A DNA stretch of 53,751 nucleotides from an uncultured Psychrobacillus sp. (GCA_934234185.1 CAKQHO010000008.1:1-53751), one strand, 5' to 3'. Positions 39,764 to 48,730 are shown, counted from the stretch's first letter. The notes: generated by a model not told the origin, from the sequence alone. Numbers and translations: made by a program.

Positions 39764-41245
39764 ATGGGTAAACCAACTGGATTTATGGAATATGCAAGAG
39801 AAAAAGGAAAAGAAGAAGCTCCTCTTAAGCGGCTAAAAAAATGGGGAGAATATGCCAATCGACTAACAGACGATGCTTTAAGTAGACAAGGAGCACGCTG
39901 CATGGACTGCGGCACTCCCTTCTGTCATATGGGAATCGAAATACGAGGAGCATCAGCAGGCTGTCCAATTAACAACCTTATTCCCGAATGGAATGACCTC
40001 GTCTATCGAGGGAAATGGCAGGAGGCGCTAGAGCGTCTGATGCTGACCAATAATTTTCCTGAGTTTACGGGAAGAGTCTGCCCTGCCCCATGCGAGGGCT
40101 CCTGTACTCTAGCTATTTCAGAGCCAGCAGTCTCTATCAAAAACATCGAGCGTGCAATCATCGATAAGGCATTTGAAAATGGATGGATACAACCTAGAAT
40201 ACCGGAGAAGAGAACAGGAAAACGTATTGCCATTATCGGATCTGGTCCTGCTGGTTTAGCATGTGCCGATGATTTAAACCAAGCGGGACATTCCGTTACC
40301 ATTTATGAAAGAGCGGACCGAGCTGGTGGGCTTATGATGTATGGAATTCCAAACATGAAGCTAGAGAAGGACGTAGTAGAAAGACGAATTCAGCTCCTTC
40401 AACAAGAGGGCATCGATTTTGTGTTAAACACAGAGGTTGGAAAGGACATTTCTGCTGAAGAGTTAAAGCAAACGTATGATGCAGTGATTTTATGCATAGG
40501 TGCTCAAAAGCAACGGGCGCTTCATATGGAAGGAAGCGATGCAAAAGGCGTACACCTTGCAATGGAATATCTGACTACAACGACCAAGAGCTTACTAGAT
40601 TCTAATTTTGCAGATAAACAATTTATCGATACAAAGGGTAAAGATGTTATCGTCATTGGTGGAGGGGATACTGGAGCAGACTGTGTTGCTACGGCAGTGC
40701 GTCAAAAGTGTAAAAGTGTGGTGCAATTCGGGAAGCATCCACAGCTGCCTTTTACACGCGCAGAGGATAACCAGTGGCCAACTGACCCCAACGTATTCAA
40801 GCTAGAGTATGCCTATGAGGAAGCAATGGCTAAATACGGGAAGGACCCAAGAGAATATTTGATTCAAACGAAGAAAATGATAGCTGATGAAAAAGGCAAT
40901 CTAAAAGAGCTGCACACCATCCAAATGGAAAAGATACTTGGAGAGGATGGCTTTTATTTCTTCAAGGAAATTCCGGGAACTGAAAAAGTGTGGCCAGCCC
41001 AATATGTCTTTGTCGCAATTGGCTTTGAAGGAGCAGAAACTTCACTTGCGGAGCAATTTGGTGTGAATATAGTAAATAGGAAGATTCATGCAAATGCAAA
41101 GGATTTCTCCACCAATGTGGAAGGTGTATTCACAGCAGGCGATGCAAGAAGAGGTCAAAGTCTAATCGTTTGGGCAATCAAAGAAGGTCAAGAAGCAGCG
41201 AAGAAAGTAAACGAATATGTCATGAAGGAAGCACTGACACACTAA
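39764..41245 (+). CDS. gltB: Glutamate synthase (NADPH) small subunit GltB
   Basis: The 493-residue FAD/4Fe-4S subunit passes electrons from NADPH to GltA. Cysteine-rich N-terminus: RCMDCGTPFCH, GCPINNLIPEWN, CPAPCEGSCT. FAD site IIGSGPAGLACADDLNQAG near 149. NADPH site VIGGGDTGADCVATA near 300. TAGDARRGQSLIVWAI closes the FAD domain. ATG behind GAGAGGAGG. The gene ends at a perfect bidirectional terminator. Confidence 0.97.
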   Translation: MGKPTGFMEYAREKGKEEAPLKRLKKWGEYANRLTDDALSRQGARCMDCGTPFCHMGIEIRGASAGCPINNLIPEWNDLVYRGKWQEALERLMLTNNFPEFTGRVCPAPCEGSCTLAISEPAVSIKNIERAIIDKAFENGWIQPRIPEKRTGKRIAIIGSGPAGLACADDLNQAGHSVTIYERADRAGGLMMYGIPNMKLEKDVVERRIQLLQQEGIDFVLNTEVGKDISAEELKQTYDAVILCIGAQKQRALHMEGSDAKGVHLAMEYLTTTTKSLLDSNFADKQFIDTKGKDVIVIGGGDTGADCVATAVRQKCKSVVQFGKHPQLPFTRAEDNQWPTDPNVFKLEYAYEEAMAKYGKDPREYLIQTKKMIADEKGNLKELHTIQMEKILGEDGFYFFKEIPGTEKVWPAQYVFVAIGFEGAETSLAEQFGVNIVNRKIHANAKDFSTNVEGVFTAGDARRGQSLIVWAIKEGQEAAKKVNEYVMKEALTH

Positions 41246-41251
41246 AAAAAG

Positions 41252-41280
41252 CGCGAAATCCTCTTAGATTTCGCGTTTTT
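41252..41280. terminator. Bidirectional terminator of gltAB
   Basis: CGCGAAATC/GATTTCGCG stem, 6-nt loop, T run right and A run left. Confidence 0.88.
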
Positions 41281-41300
41281 ATATGTCTTGGTAGAGGTTC

Positions 41301-42350
41301 CTACTTATAGTTTGAAATATAGTTACTTTCTTCAAATATTTCAGTTGGACTTTTAGAGGTCCATTCTTCTACTGACATATCAGGATTCAGCTCTAAATAA
41401 GCTTTATTAATTTTATAGCCTTCACTATAGCCATAATTATCAGGCAAACCATTGGAGCCACCCATTAATAATTGAGCGGAGGAACTGCTCTTCAGATATG
41501 TTTCAACCAAGCTCCAGTATTCTTTGTTAAAGTTTGCATCAACCAAAAAATCGGTACTATTTAATTCGGGATACACAAGGGTTTCAAACAAAACTGCCTG
41601 TCCTTCCATTACAAACGAATCTAATACTGTCATAAAATAATGTTTACCAGTATGATGTTTTTCGGTCCAAATACTGTGATGATATTCGTGGGACATAGCA
41701 GATTTGCGATAATTATCAATTTCATTCATATCCTCCTCACTATCAAAGATATAGAATAAGACTGTAATTTTCCCTTTACCAACCGTCATCATCCCCGAAG
41801 GAAATCCTTTATTTTCAGGAAACACACATACTGTTGTTTTCTCATCTGTCGAAAGAATATTGGAGGATTTAAGAAGCGACTCCTCAAATAGATTATTTAT
41901 ATGGTCTTTATTCATTGTTTCTATTTTCATCTTGATACTATCAACTTCTGTTTCTTCTGGTACCCATTCATATACACTATATTTGTAGTGCTCTCCATCT
42001 TTAAAACACACATCATATACTCGTTCCGTAATAATCTGTTTATATAGTTCAGTTGATGATTCCTCCGTTTTCGTCTTTACCGCATCAAAAAACTCTTCAT
42101 AGAGCAAGTAAGCATGAACGATATCAAATTCTTGGCCAGTTTCTGGGTTTTTAAAGAAATAAGTGATATCTTGTAGATTCATTCCTTTATCATTATTAGA
42201 TAGGTCATGGTTCAAAGTAACATTCTTATCTATTTGTTCACTTTGCACATTCAGATTTTCTACAAGTGGTTCCGTTTCTTCACACGCTAATAAAATAAAA
42301 ACTAAAGTAAGGATACAAACAAAACTTATAACTTTATTAATAACTCTCAT
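41301..42350 (-). CDS. DUF2268-type putative zinc protease lipoprotein
   Basis: The 349-residue protein has a lipoprotein signal peptide (MRVINKVISFVCILTLVFIL then LAC, Cys23). Zinc motif HEYHH is at residues 221-225, with MEGQAVLFETLVYPE downstream providing the likely third ligand. LLMGGSNGLPDNYGYSEGYK and EEWTSKSPTEIFEESNY form the conserved C-terminal part. This is the DUF2268 family of predicted metalloproteases. A truncated paralogue lies at 43484-43816. The gene is convergent with gltAB. Confidence 0.8.
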   Translation of the reverse strand: MRVINKVISFVCILTLVFILLACEETEPLVENLNVQSEQIDKNVTLNHDLSNNDKGMNLQDITYFFKNPETGQEFDIVHAYLLYEEFFDAVKTKTEESSTELYKQIITERVYDVCFKDGEHYKYSVYEWVPEETEVDSIKMKIETMNKDHINNLFEESLLKSSNILSTDEKTTVCVFPENKGFPSGMMTVGKGKITVLFYIFDSEEDMNEIDNYRKSAMSHEYHHSIWTEKHHTGKHYFMTVLDSFVMEGQAVLFETLVYPELNSTDFLVDANFNKEYWSLVETYLKSSSSAQLLMGGSNGLPDNYGYSEGYKINKAYLELNPDMSVEEWTSKSPTEIFEESNYISNYK

Positions 42351-42509
42351 GAATCATATCTCCCTTTTTTAACTCCCTTATTTACCTATACTTTCCATGT
42401 GTATAAAATTATTTTAATTACAATTTCTTCCAAAGTCACGATTAATTGTTAATTGGAAATGTGGAAATAAGAAAAGAGAGCAAAAACCGGATGTAGGTGG
42501 AGAAAATGA

Positions 42510-42717
42510 AATAGTAGAAGATTACCATCTGAAGAAGAAAATCAAGAGAATTTTAAAAAATTACTTCAGAAATTCGAACGGTATGGATTACCAGTTTCTA
42601 TTGGTTAATGGTAGAAGGGGGATTTTTGAATGGAATTGGTCAGATAGGAACCTTACTTCAAGCTTTCACTATGATCCTAAAAAGTTACCTGCTTGGGTTT
42701 TATATTCAAGAGGATAG
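42510..42717 (+). pseudogene. Fossil of an unrecognised + strand gene (3' end)
   Basis: One frame reads RLPSEEENQENFKKLLQKFE then stops. The adjacent frame reads DYQFLLVNGRRGIFEWNWSD, LTSSFHYDPKKLPAWVLYSR to a TAG at 42715. The change of frame near 42590 and the lack of any start mark a broken gene. A + strand terminator at 42784-42817 has no other + strand gene to serve. Upstream (42351-42509) I see only the divergent leader of the DUF2268 gene. Confidence 0.4.
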
Positions 42718-42783
42718 ATTGAGAGAGCTTGGTTAATTTACCAATAAACGCTTTTCCTCTATTTGACTTGCCTTATTTTATTG

Positions 42784-42817
42784 AGGCTTTGCCTTTTTGA
42801 GGTAAAGCCTTTTTTTG
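42784..42817 (+). terminator. Orphan + strand terminator
   Basis: AGGCTTTGCC/GGTAAAGCCT stem (one wobble), 7-nt loop, seven T residues. It lies between the + strand fossil and a minus-strand gene. Confidence 0.75.
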
Positions 42818-42871
42818 AATTTACTAGTAGAGCAAAAGCGGAAATTAGTTTTTCAGCAGCTAGAAAGGAAA

Positions 42872-43300
42872 TTATCCTTTCTTAACTTTATATCTAACCT
42901 GTTTAAAGGTCACTATTTCACCATCTTCGGTATCATCCATCGTTTGTAAAAGTTGTACCTTTGGCTTGTAGTCAGTCAGATGAGCATTTTCAATGTTCGT
43001 AATATCAAGTTTGTAGGTTACCCCATTTTCTATTTTCTGTTCAAATACTTTTTGGTTGGCCACATAAATAAACGTCACTTTCTCTTCGTCGATACCATCT
43101 GTTACAAATTCGATTTCATTATCCTTGGTTGTAATCGTTTGAGTTAATAATTCAAGACTTCCACTACCGGTATCTTGTTTAGTAGCAATATCCAGAGCAG
43201 CCTTATCACTTGAATCTAATGAATTTTCAATGAAACCTGTACAGCCATATAACAAGATCCCTAAAAATAAAATGAAACTTACCCCTATTATTTTTCTCAA
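42872..43300 (-). CDS. Small putative lipoprotein
   Basis: About 142 residues. TTG 43300 is preferred because AAAGGAGG lies eight bases upstream and the product begins MRKIIGVSFILFLGILLYGC, a signal peptide ending at lipobox Cys20. An ATG upstream overlaps the ribosome binding site. The mature part is a small beta-rich domain: LLTQTITTKDNEIEFVTDGI, VTFIYVANQKVFEQKI, and GEIVTFKQVRYKVKKG. No family is recognised. It sits between the intact and truncated DUF2268 genes. Confidence 0.7.
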   Translation of the reverse strand: MRKIIGVSFILFLGILLYGCTGFIENSLDSSDKAALDIATKQDTGSGSLELLTQTITTKDNEIEFVTDGIDEEKVTFIYVANQKVFEQKIENGVTYKLDITNIENAHLTDYKPKVQLLQTMDDTEDGEIVTFKQVRYKVKKG

Positions 43301-43483
43301 AAATATTCCTCCTTTCAACAAACCTATACCATAGGTACGTTTTAAATAAGTATATAGTTCCCAATTTTAAGAATACATTTATAAAAATAATAGATAATGG
43401 AGCAGGTGATTAACATGGTTTGTTACAGTCGATTGTGCTGTTAAGTTACGAAACATAGCTGATTAGAACCTCTAGAAAAACAT

Positions 43484-43860
43484 CTACTCATAGTTAGCCA
43501 TATAATTACTTTCTTCAAATATTTCCATCGGTCTCTTGGAAGTCCATTCTTCTACCGTCATATCAGGATGCAACTCTAAATAAGATCTGATTATTTTATA
43601 GCCTTCGCTATAGCCATAATAGTCAGGTAAACCCTTAGAGCCCCCTAATATAAAATCATTGGTAGCACCACTCTCCAGATATGTTTCAATAATACTCCAG
43701 TATTCTTTTTTAAAGCTTTCGTCAAGCACCCAATCTTTACTATTTGTGTCGGGATAAACCAAGGTTTCAAACATTATGGCAGACCCGTCCATAATCATAT
43801 TATCTAAAATAGTCATGGTCTATAGAATGGAACTTTGGTGATAGGATATTCCACGATCAT
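43484..43860 (-). pseudogene. Truncated paralogue of the DUF2268 protease
   Basis: Residues from MTILDNMIMDGSAIMFETLV to EEWTSKRPMEIFEESNYMAN (43816-43484) match the last 110 residues of the intact protein at 41301 along their whole length, at about 65-70% identity by eye. Upstream of 43816 the similarity continues weakly and out of frame (LYDRGISYHQS resembles YRKSAMSHEYHHS) with the HExxH motif destroyed. The signal peptide and N-terminal domain are gone. A local duplication followed by decay is the likely history. Confidence 0.8.
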
Positions 43861-44322
43861 ATAACTGTCCAGGCTTCGGGAAGTAATTTTACAACGCAAG
43901 AAAGAAAGTCTTTGAATATCCATTCTGTTGACGAGATTAAAGAGTAACCTATATGACATTTTGAAAAAGGTTAGACAATTTGTTAAAGCTGTTGTCTGTA
44001 TTTTGCAGACTACGGTTTTTTTTAATTCAATCAACCATGATTGTAATAGATCGTTCATTTGCAGTGGAGGAGCTTTACTTAGTCTTATCTTGTTGTTCTT
44101 ATATTAACTTATACATCTTTCATAGAACAGTATATTACAAATTTTTATAATATTCACTCTTTTTTAATTGACAACCAATTGTTTACACGGTACTCTAAAA
44201 AAGGGATATATTTCCTTATGAGAGAAGGTGTTTTAATTATCGTCAATAAGGTTGGGGTGTTTGTAAAAGTCGTTTGACGCAATAATATGTTTTTCTCTAT
44301 TACTCTAATGGGAGATAATTAA
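43861..44322. other. Eroded remainder of the DUF2268 paralogue and next gene's leader
   Basis: No convincing coding frame. It probably contains the degraded N-terminal half of the paralogue and the promoter of the gene at 44323. Confidence 0.3.
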
Positions 44323-44841
44323 ATGAAAAAAAGAGGCTTAGCATTTTTAATTATTTTGTTTTTAACGGCATCAACAGCATTTATTTCAAAGATTTTTGCT
44401 TCTGAGAATAATGAAGCAGAAACAATAATTAACGAGTATATCCATAGTATAAAATCCAATAAATGGGATGAATATGTAAAACTCTTTAATTATGATTCTG
44501 AAGAGGAAGAACACTTGCTGTCATTTTTAAAAGATAGTAGTAACCAATCTAAAAAAGAAGGAATCCATGGCATTCAGAACATAAAGCTAGTAAGTCTAGA
44601 ATTGACTAGTGACCCAGAGTTTACTTCAAAAGGTGACTATGTGTATGATGTGTTACTAGATATGAAGGTTCACAAAGCTTCTGAATTCTATGTAAATGGA
44701 GTTTCCCGACATGTTTTTGTTTTTAACAAGACAAGCGAAGGTCTAGAGTTAGAGACTGTATATTTTAAAGGGGAGCAAAGTAAAAACAGTGAAGAAGATA
44801 TTATAATTAATAGTATCCCAATTGAACCAGCACCCAAATGA
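44323..44841 (+). CDS. Secreted protein with NTF2/DUF4878-like mature part
   Basis: The 172-residue protein has a signal peptide (MKKRGLAFLIILFLTASTAF...FASE). The mature part starts with AETIINEYIHSIKSNKWDEY, KLFN, then a beta-rich region (IQNIKLVSLELTSDPEF, YVYDVLLDMKVHK, RHVFVFNKTSEGLELETVYF). Helix-then-strands with a WDEYVKLF element suggests an NTF2-like fold, by eye only. The ribosome binding site GGGAGA is near. Function is unknown. Confidence 0.6.
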   Translation: MKKRGLAFLIILFLTASTAFISKIFASENNEAETIINEYIHSIKSNKWDEYVKLFNYDSEEEEHLLSFLKDSSNQSKKEGIHGIQNIKLVSLELTSDPEFTSKGDYVYDVLLDMKVHKASEFYVNGVSRHVFVFNKTSEGLELETVYFKGEQSKNSEEDIIINSIPIEPAPK

Positions 44842-44876
44842 GACAGCAAAGTGGACGATCAACTGTCCCTAAAAGC

Positions 44877-44940
44877 CCGATTGGTTCAACTAATGATTGG
44901 GTGGGGATGAAGAACCTCCCCAATCAAAGTTTCACCTTAT
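44877..44940 (+). repeat. Dispersed hairpin repeat, copy 2
   Basis: GATTGGGTGGGG...CCTCCCCAATC hairpin around ATGAAGAA, running into CAATCAAAGTTTCACCTTAT; related to copies at 30375 and 46630. Confidence 0.6.
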
Positions 44941-44998
44941 TGTTACTCTTTAAGTTGATTGTAATAGGTTAATTTTTCTTGTGGAAGGAATTTAAAAG

Positions 44999-46486
44999 AT
45001 GAAAAAAATAGTTTTCATGGTTGCTTTAATACTAGGGCTGACTACTTTTCTTCCAATATCTCATGCAGAATCAAATGATAAAATTAATCTGGTTAATCAA
45101 TTTGTTGAAGAACAAAGGGAAAGAAGTAAAATCCCAGGTATATCGGTAGTTATCGTAGAGAATGGAAAGACAGTTTATCAAGAAGGTTTTGGGTATGCAG
45201 ATGTAAGGGAGCAAATACCTGTCACTGCCCATACCTTGTTTGAACTTGCATCAACATCAAAAGCATTTACTGGCTTAGCCATTTTACAATTAGAAAAAGA
45301 AGGGTTATTAAAACGAACGGATGATGTACGAAATTATATCCCCTGGTTGGACTTGGAGTACAAGGGTGAGCCCCAAACTATGACAATTAATCAGTTGCTA
45401 TATCATACCAGTGGTATAGCTTCGAACACTATTGTACATATTCCTGAAAGTAACGCCGAGAACGCACTTGAATTGACAGTCAAAACTCTGCTTAATCAGC
45501 CTTTAAATCGTAAGCCAGGCAGCTCATTTGAATATGCTACCATCAATTATGACGTTTTAGGGCTAGTCATTGAGGAAGTTTCTAAACAGCCTTATGACTT
45601 ATATATGAAAGAACATTTATTAGAACAACTCGAAATGAAGGACACCTATGTGGGTTTACATCAAGTTCATTCGGATCAGATGGCAACTGGTTATAAAATA
45701 GGTTTCATGAGAGCTCAAGAATATACACCACCTATATATAGAGGAAATGTACCTGCTGGTTATATTGTAAGCAATACAAATGATATTGCTAAATGGTTAA
45801 ACCTACAATTAGGAGCCATCCAAGACTATACGTTTAGTAATCAAACTATCAAACAATCGCACATTCCTGATTTAACTGTAGGTCCTATGACTCAAGGCAT
45901 CTATTATGCAAGTGGATGGAGCGTTCAAGAAAGAAATAGTGAAGGATATATATGGCATGATGGAGCAAACCCAACGTATTCATCTTATTTCATCATGCAA
46001 CCAGATAAACAGATAGGGGTGGCTGTTTTATCAAATATGAATACGATCTATACCACAGCGATAGGTAATGGCTTGATAGATATCTGGGTAGGTAATAGTG
46101 TTAAAACGAATACAACAGATGCATATCAAATGGTGGATAAAGTGGTAACGATTCTGTGTATTATTATTGGCTTTCTAGGTATATTTCTTACTATTCTATT
46201 AGCGAGAATCTTATGGGGATTTAAAAGAAAACTACGTGCTTATAAGTTATTGAATGGAAAGCGAATTTTCCTATTAATGTTACATTCACTATTTGTAGGT
46301 GTAATTTTAACACTAGTGATGGTGGGTCCCAAAATACTCAATATGAGTTGGGATTTTATTAGAGTATGGGGACCAACCTCAATTTCCATGTTTTATTATA
46401 CTTTAATAGTAACAATTATAGCTTATTACATTCTAGTGTTATGGTTAATGATTACGAAGAAGGTATCTTATCAGAGAGGTTTATGA
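44999..46486 (+). CDS. Membrane-anchored serine hydrolase (class C beta-lactamase/PBP fold)
   Basis: The 495-residue protein has ATG behind GGAAGGA and a signal peptide MKKIVFMVALILGLTTFLPI...HAES. Catalytic Ser85-Thr-Ser-Lys88 is in FELASTSKAFTGL, YATINYDVLG near 181 provides the Tyr-x-Asn element, and WHDGANPTYSSYF near 320 takes the place of the KTG box. Three membrane helices (about 380-490) anchor the C-terminus. Homologues are peptidases or esterases acting on cell-wall or D-amino-acid peptides, and some give antibiotic tolerance. The substrate is unknown. A terminator follows at 46560. Confidence 0.85.
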   Translation: MKKIVFMVALILGLTTFLPISHAESNDKINLVNQFVEEQRERSKIPGISVVIVENGKTVYQEGFGYADVREQIPVTAHTLFELASTSKAFTGLAILQLEKEGLLKRTDDVRNYIPWLDLEYKGEPQTMTINQLLYHTSGIASNTIVHIPESNAENALELTVKTLLNQPLNRKPGSSFEYATINYDVLGLVIEEVSKQPYDLYMKEHLLEQLEMKDTYVGLHQVHSDQMATGYKIGFMRAQEYTPPIYRGNVPAGYIVSNTNDIAKWLNLQLGAIQDYTFSNQTIKQSHIPDLTVGPMTQGIYYASGWSVQERNSEGYIWHDGANPTYSSYFIMQPDKQIGVAVLSNMNTIYTTAIGNGLIDIWVGNSVKTNTTDAYQMVDKVVTILCIIIGFLGIFLTILLARILWGFKRKLRAYKLLNGKRIFLLMLHSLFVGVILTLVMVGPKILNMSWDFIRVWGPTSISMFYYTLIVTIIAYYILVLWLMITKKVSYQRGL

Positions 46487-46559
46487 TGATCTAAGTATTG
46501 AAATTAGAAAGATTATTTTATTGCTCTGAATAAAAATTAAATAAACTCCATTCTTGTGG

Positions 46560-46593
46560 CCTTATTACAGATCCTATGTAGTAAGGTTTTGTT
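46560..46593 (+). terminator. Rho-independent terminator
   Basis: CCTTATTAC/GTAGTAAGG stem (one wobble), 9-nt loop, TTTTGTT. Confidence 0.75.
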
Positions 46594-46629
46594 ACTGGGA
46601 GCAAATTAGATCATTATAAATAAGAGATA

Positions 46630-46656
46630 AAGTGAAACTTTGATTGATGGGGCTTG
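46630..46656 (-). repeat. Dispersed repeat, copy 3 (inverted, partial)
   Basis: Read on the minus strand: CCCC-AT-CAATCAAAGTTTCACTTTAT. It shares the core of copies 1 and 2 but lacks the left hairpin arm. Confidence 0.5.
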
Positions 46657-46663
46657 TTATCGA

Positions 46664-46819
46664 ATGATTAAAAAGAAATCAACAGCTTCTAATGAATATA
46701 CGCCTTTTGACGGCATTACATTGGGAACGAATGAAGATGTTAGCCGAGTTAGCCCTAGAGAATATATGAAACATCATATTGCATATGAAGAAAAAGCAAT
46801 TAATGATTGGGCCGTTTAA
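46664..46819 (+). CDS. Small ORF of 51 residues with its own terminator
   Basis: ATG 46664 to TAA 46819: basic start MIKKKSTASNEYTPFDGITL, then GTNEDVSRVSPREYM and an acidic/helical tail ending AINDWAV. The terminator stem overlaps the stop codon. GATGGGG lies 12 bases upstream, a weak ribosome binding site. The composition is coding-like. It could be a small gene or the 3' end of an eroded one; the family is not recognised. Confidence 0.4.
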   Translation: MIKKKSTASNEYTPFDGITLGTNEDVSRVSPREYMKHHIAYEEKAINDWAV

Positions 46820-46827
46820 ACGGTCTT
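46809..46827 (+). terminator. Rho-independent terminator
   Basis: GGCCG/CGGTC stem around TTTAAA, then seven T residues. Confidence 0.65.
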
Positions 46828-46973
46828 TTTTTATGCAATTTTACATCTCCGTAGAGCTTTATTTCAATCGCTAAACCTTTATCTTACTAATACACTACCA
46901 AACTAAAGTTTTTTCTTTAAATTTAAACAATTCGATGGCATAATAAGAGAATAGAAGAAATGGAGGCAATAGT

Positions 46974-47594
46974 GTGATTGGAATAATAGATTATGGGGCT
47001 GGCAATTTGCATAGTGTGTTAAAGGCAATTGCCCGATTAGGATATGAAACAAAGTTAATTACAAAACCTACTGATCATGATGAACGTATTACGAAGCTAA
47101 TCTTGCCTGGTGTGGGGAATGCAAAAGTTGCGATGACCGTTTTGAACCAAACCGGGTTAAGTAAATATATGAGAGAACAAGTAGAAAAGGGAATGCCGCT
47201 TTTAGGTATCTGTCTGGGGATGCAGCTACTGCTGGAAGAAAGCGCAGAAGGAAATGTTCCTTGTTTAGGTTTTTTACCAGGAGAGGTACCGCTGTTTGAT
47301 GACAGGGTAGAAAAGGTCCCTCACATGGGCTGGAATCAAGTGAAGGACGTGCAAGGACATTTTCTATTTAAGGACATTCCTGATTTAACAGACTTCTATT
47401 TTGTTCATTCTTATTATGCTGTACCGTCTAAGGAGGAGCATATTTTAGGGACTACCAGCTATGGCCCGGATTTTGCTTGTGTTATTGGAAATGAACAGGT
47501 GATCGGCGTACAATTTCACCCCGAGAAAAGTGGACAATATGGGATTCAGCTGCTAGATAATTATTGTAAGCAAGGAGCTAAGGGAAATGCTTAG
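46974..47594 (+). CDS. hisH: Imidazole glycerol phosphate synthase glutaminase subunit HisH
   Basis: The 206-residue class I glutaminase releases ammonia for HisF. GTG start behind GGAGG. The triad is Cys80 (GICLGMQLL), His182 and Glu184 (VQFHPEKS). IIDYGAGNLHSVLKAI and LPGVGNAKVAM are family elements. It overlaps hisF by eight bases. No other his genes are adjacent, so this pair is isolated from any histidine operon in the window. It might supply histidine synthesis in trans or a specialised pathway, like the HisH2-HisF2 pairs of some polysaccharide clusters. Confidence 0.9.
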   Translation: MIGIIDYGAGNLHSVLKAIARLGYETKLITKPTDHDERITKLILPGVGNAKVAMTVLNQTGLSKYMREQVEKGMPLLGICLGMQLLLEESAEGNVPCLGFLPGEVPLFDDRVEKVPHMGWNQVKDVQGHFLFKDIPDLTDFYFVHSYYAVPSKEEHILGTTSYGPDFACVIGNEQVIGVQFHPEKSGQYGIQLLDNYCKQGAKGNA

Positions 47595-48357
47595 AAAACG
47601 AATCGTTCCTGCCATCGACGTATTAGACGATAAGGCAGTAAAATATGTGCAATTCCGAAATCCAACCATTATTGGAGACCCGGCGGAGCTTGGTCGTAAA
47701 TATTCAGAGGACGGAGCAGATGAATTAATCTATTTAGATACAACTGCCTCCTTAAAGGATCAGGATGTAAAGATAGAGTGGATTCGAAAAGTTGCGGAGC
47801 AGGTATATATTCCGTTCTCTGTAATTGGTGGGGTACGTACAATTGATGATTTTAAAAGACTTCTTCGAGCAGGAGCGGACAAGGTAGGGGTAAATTCTGC
47901 TGCTGTACAGAGACCAGAGCTATTGCGAGAGGCAGCAGAAATATTTGGAAAGCAATGTGTGGTTCTCGGTTTAGATGCCATGCCTATTTATAAGGACGAG
48001 GAAATTGTCCGATGGGAGGTGTACACGCATTCCGGTCATGAGAAAACAGGGATGGACGTGGTGGAATGGGCGCAGCAGGCAACTGAGCTTGGAGCAGGAG
48101 AGATAATATGCACAAGCATTCACAAGGATGGAATGAAAAACGGCTACGATGTACAGCTGATTAAACTACTGTCTGAAAAAGTAAATGTCCCGATTATTGC
48201 ATCTGGAGGGGCAGGGAAGCTAGAGCATATCGAAGAGGTATTCTCCGAGGGACAAGCAGATGCAGCTCTAGTCGCGTCGATGATTCACTACGGAGATTAT
48301 ACGATCGGAGAAATAAAAGAATATTTACGTGTGAAGGACATTAATATACGATTATAA
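47587..48357 (+). CDS. hisF: Imidazole glycerol phosphate synthase cyclase subunit HisF (divergent)
   Basis: The 256-residue (beta-alpha)8 barrel has catalytic Asp11 in RIVPAIDV, LGLDAMPIYKD with the second aspartate, IPIIASGGAGKLEHIEEVF and AALVASMIHYGDYTIGEIKE. It departs from the usual family: PAIDVLDDKAVKYVQF instead of PCLDVKDGRVVKGV, VIGGV instead of VGGGI, and SIHKDG instead of SIDxDG. It should close the imidazole ring using ammonia from HisH, but these changes in the phosphate and substrate loops leave room for an altered substrate. A terminator follows. Confidence 0.85.
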   Translation: MLRKRIVPAIDVLDDKAVKYVQFRNPTIIGDPAELGRKYSEDGADELIYLDTTASLKDQDVKIEWIRKVAEQVYIPFSVIGGVRTIDDFKRLLRAGADKVGVNSAAVQRPELLREAAEIFGKQCVVLGLDAMPIYKDEEIVRWEVYTHSGHEKTGMDVVEWAQQATELGAGEIICTSIHKDGMKNGYDVQLIKLLSEKVNVPIIASGGAGKLEHIEEVFSEGQADAALVASMIHYGDYTIGEIKEYLRVKDINIRL

Positions 48358-48363
48358 CGGAAA

Positions 48364-48398
48364 GATAGTAGGGAGATAGTATCCTTACTATTTTTTTT
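48364..48398 (+). terminator. Terminator of hisHF
   Basis: ATAGTAGGG/CCTTACTAT stem (one wobble), 9-nt loop, eight T residues. Confidence 0.8.
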
Positions 48399-48449
48399 AA
48401 ATGCTATTTTGAATGTAGCATTTCCTGAACACGTAAAATTTTCAAGTGA

Positions 48450-48641
48450 GTAAAAAAATACTTTACCAAAAAATACTTTTTTAGGAAGGGTAAATGCATA
48501 CTTTGTCGAATTATTGATAATGATAGTAATCTTTTTAGTTTGATTGAAGAGGAAGTGCAGGGAAAAACGGTACATACAAGAAAAAAGGATAACTATCCTG
48601 GTCATTTCATAATTCCCTTCATGGACAGTATTGTCGTTTAA
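48450..48641 (+). pseudogene. Possible start-less small ORF with CxxC
   Basis: A 63-codon frame without a start codon reads RKGKCILCRIIDNDSNLFSL, IEEEVQGKTVHTRKKDNYPG, then HFIIPFMDSIVV to TAA. The CILC pair and coding-like composition suggest a small metal-binding or redox protein whose start has been lost, or a chance frame. Confidence 0.25.
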
Positions 48642-48730
48642 GCGTTGGTAAGTTTGATAGTTAACTCTGAAACAAATTTGATTACTACAGTTTTACAACA
48701 ATAAAAGTAGAAAAGACAGGGGGGTGTAAT

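Noticed and set aside
44879..44940. Terminator for the gene at 44323
   Set aside because: The hairpin has no T run and its right side is the dispersed CAATCAAAGTTTCAC repeat.
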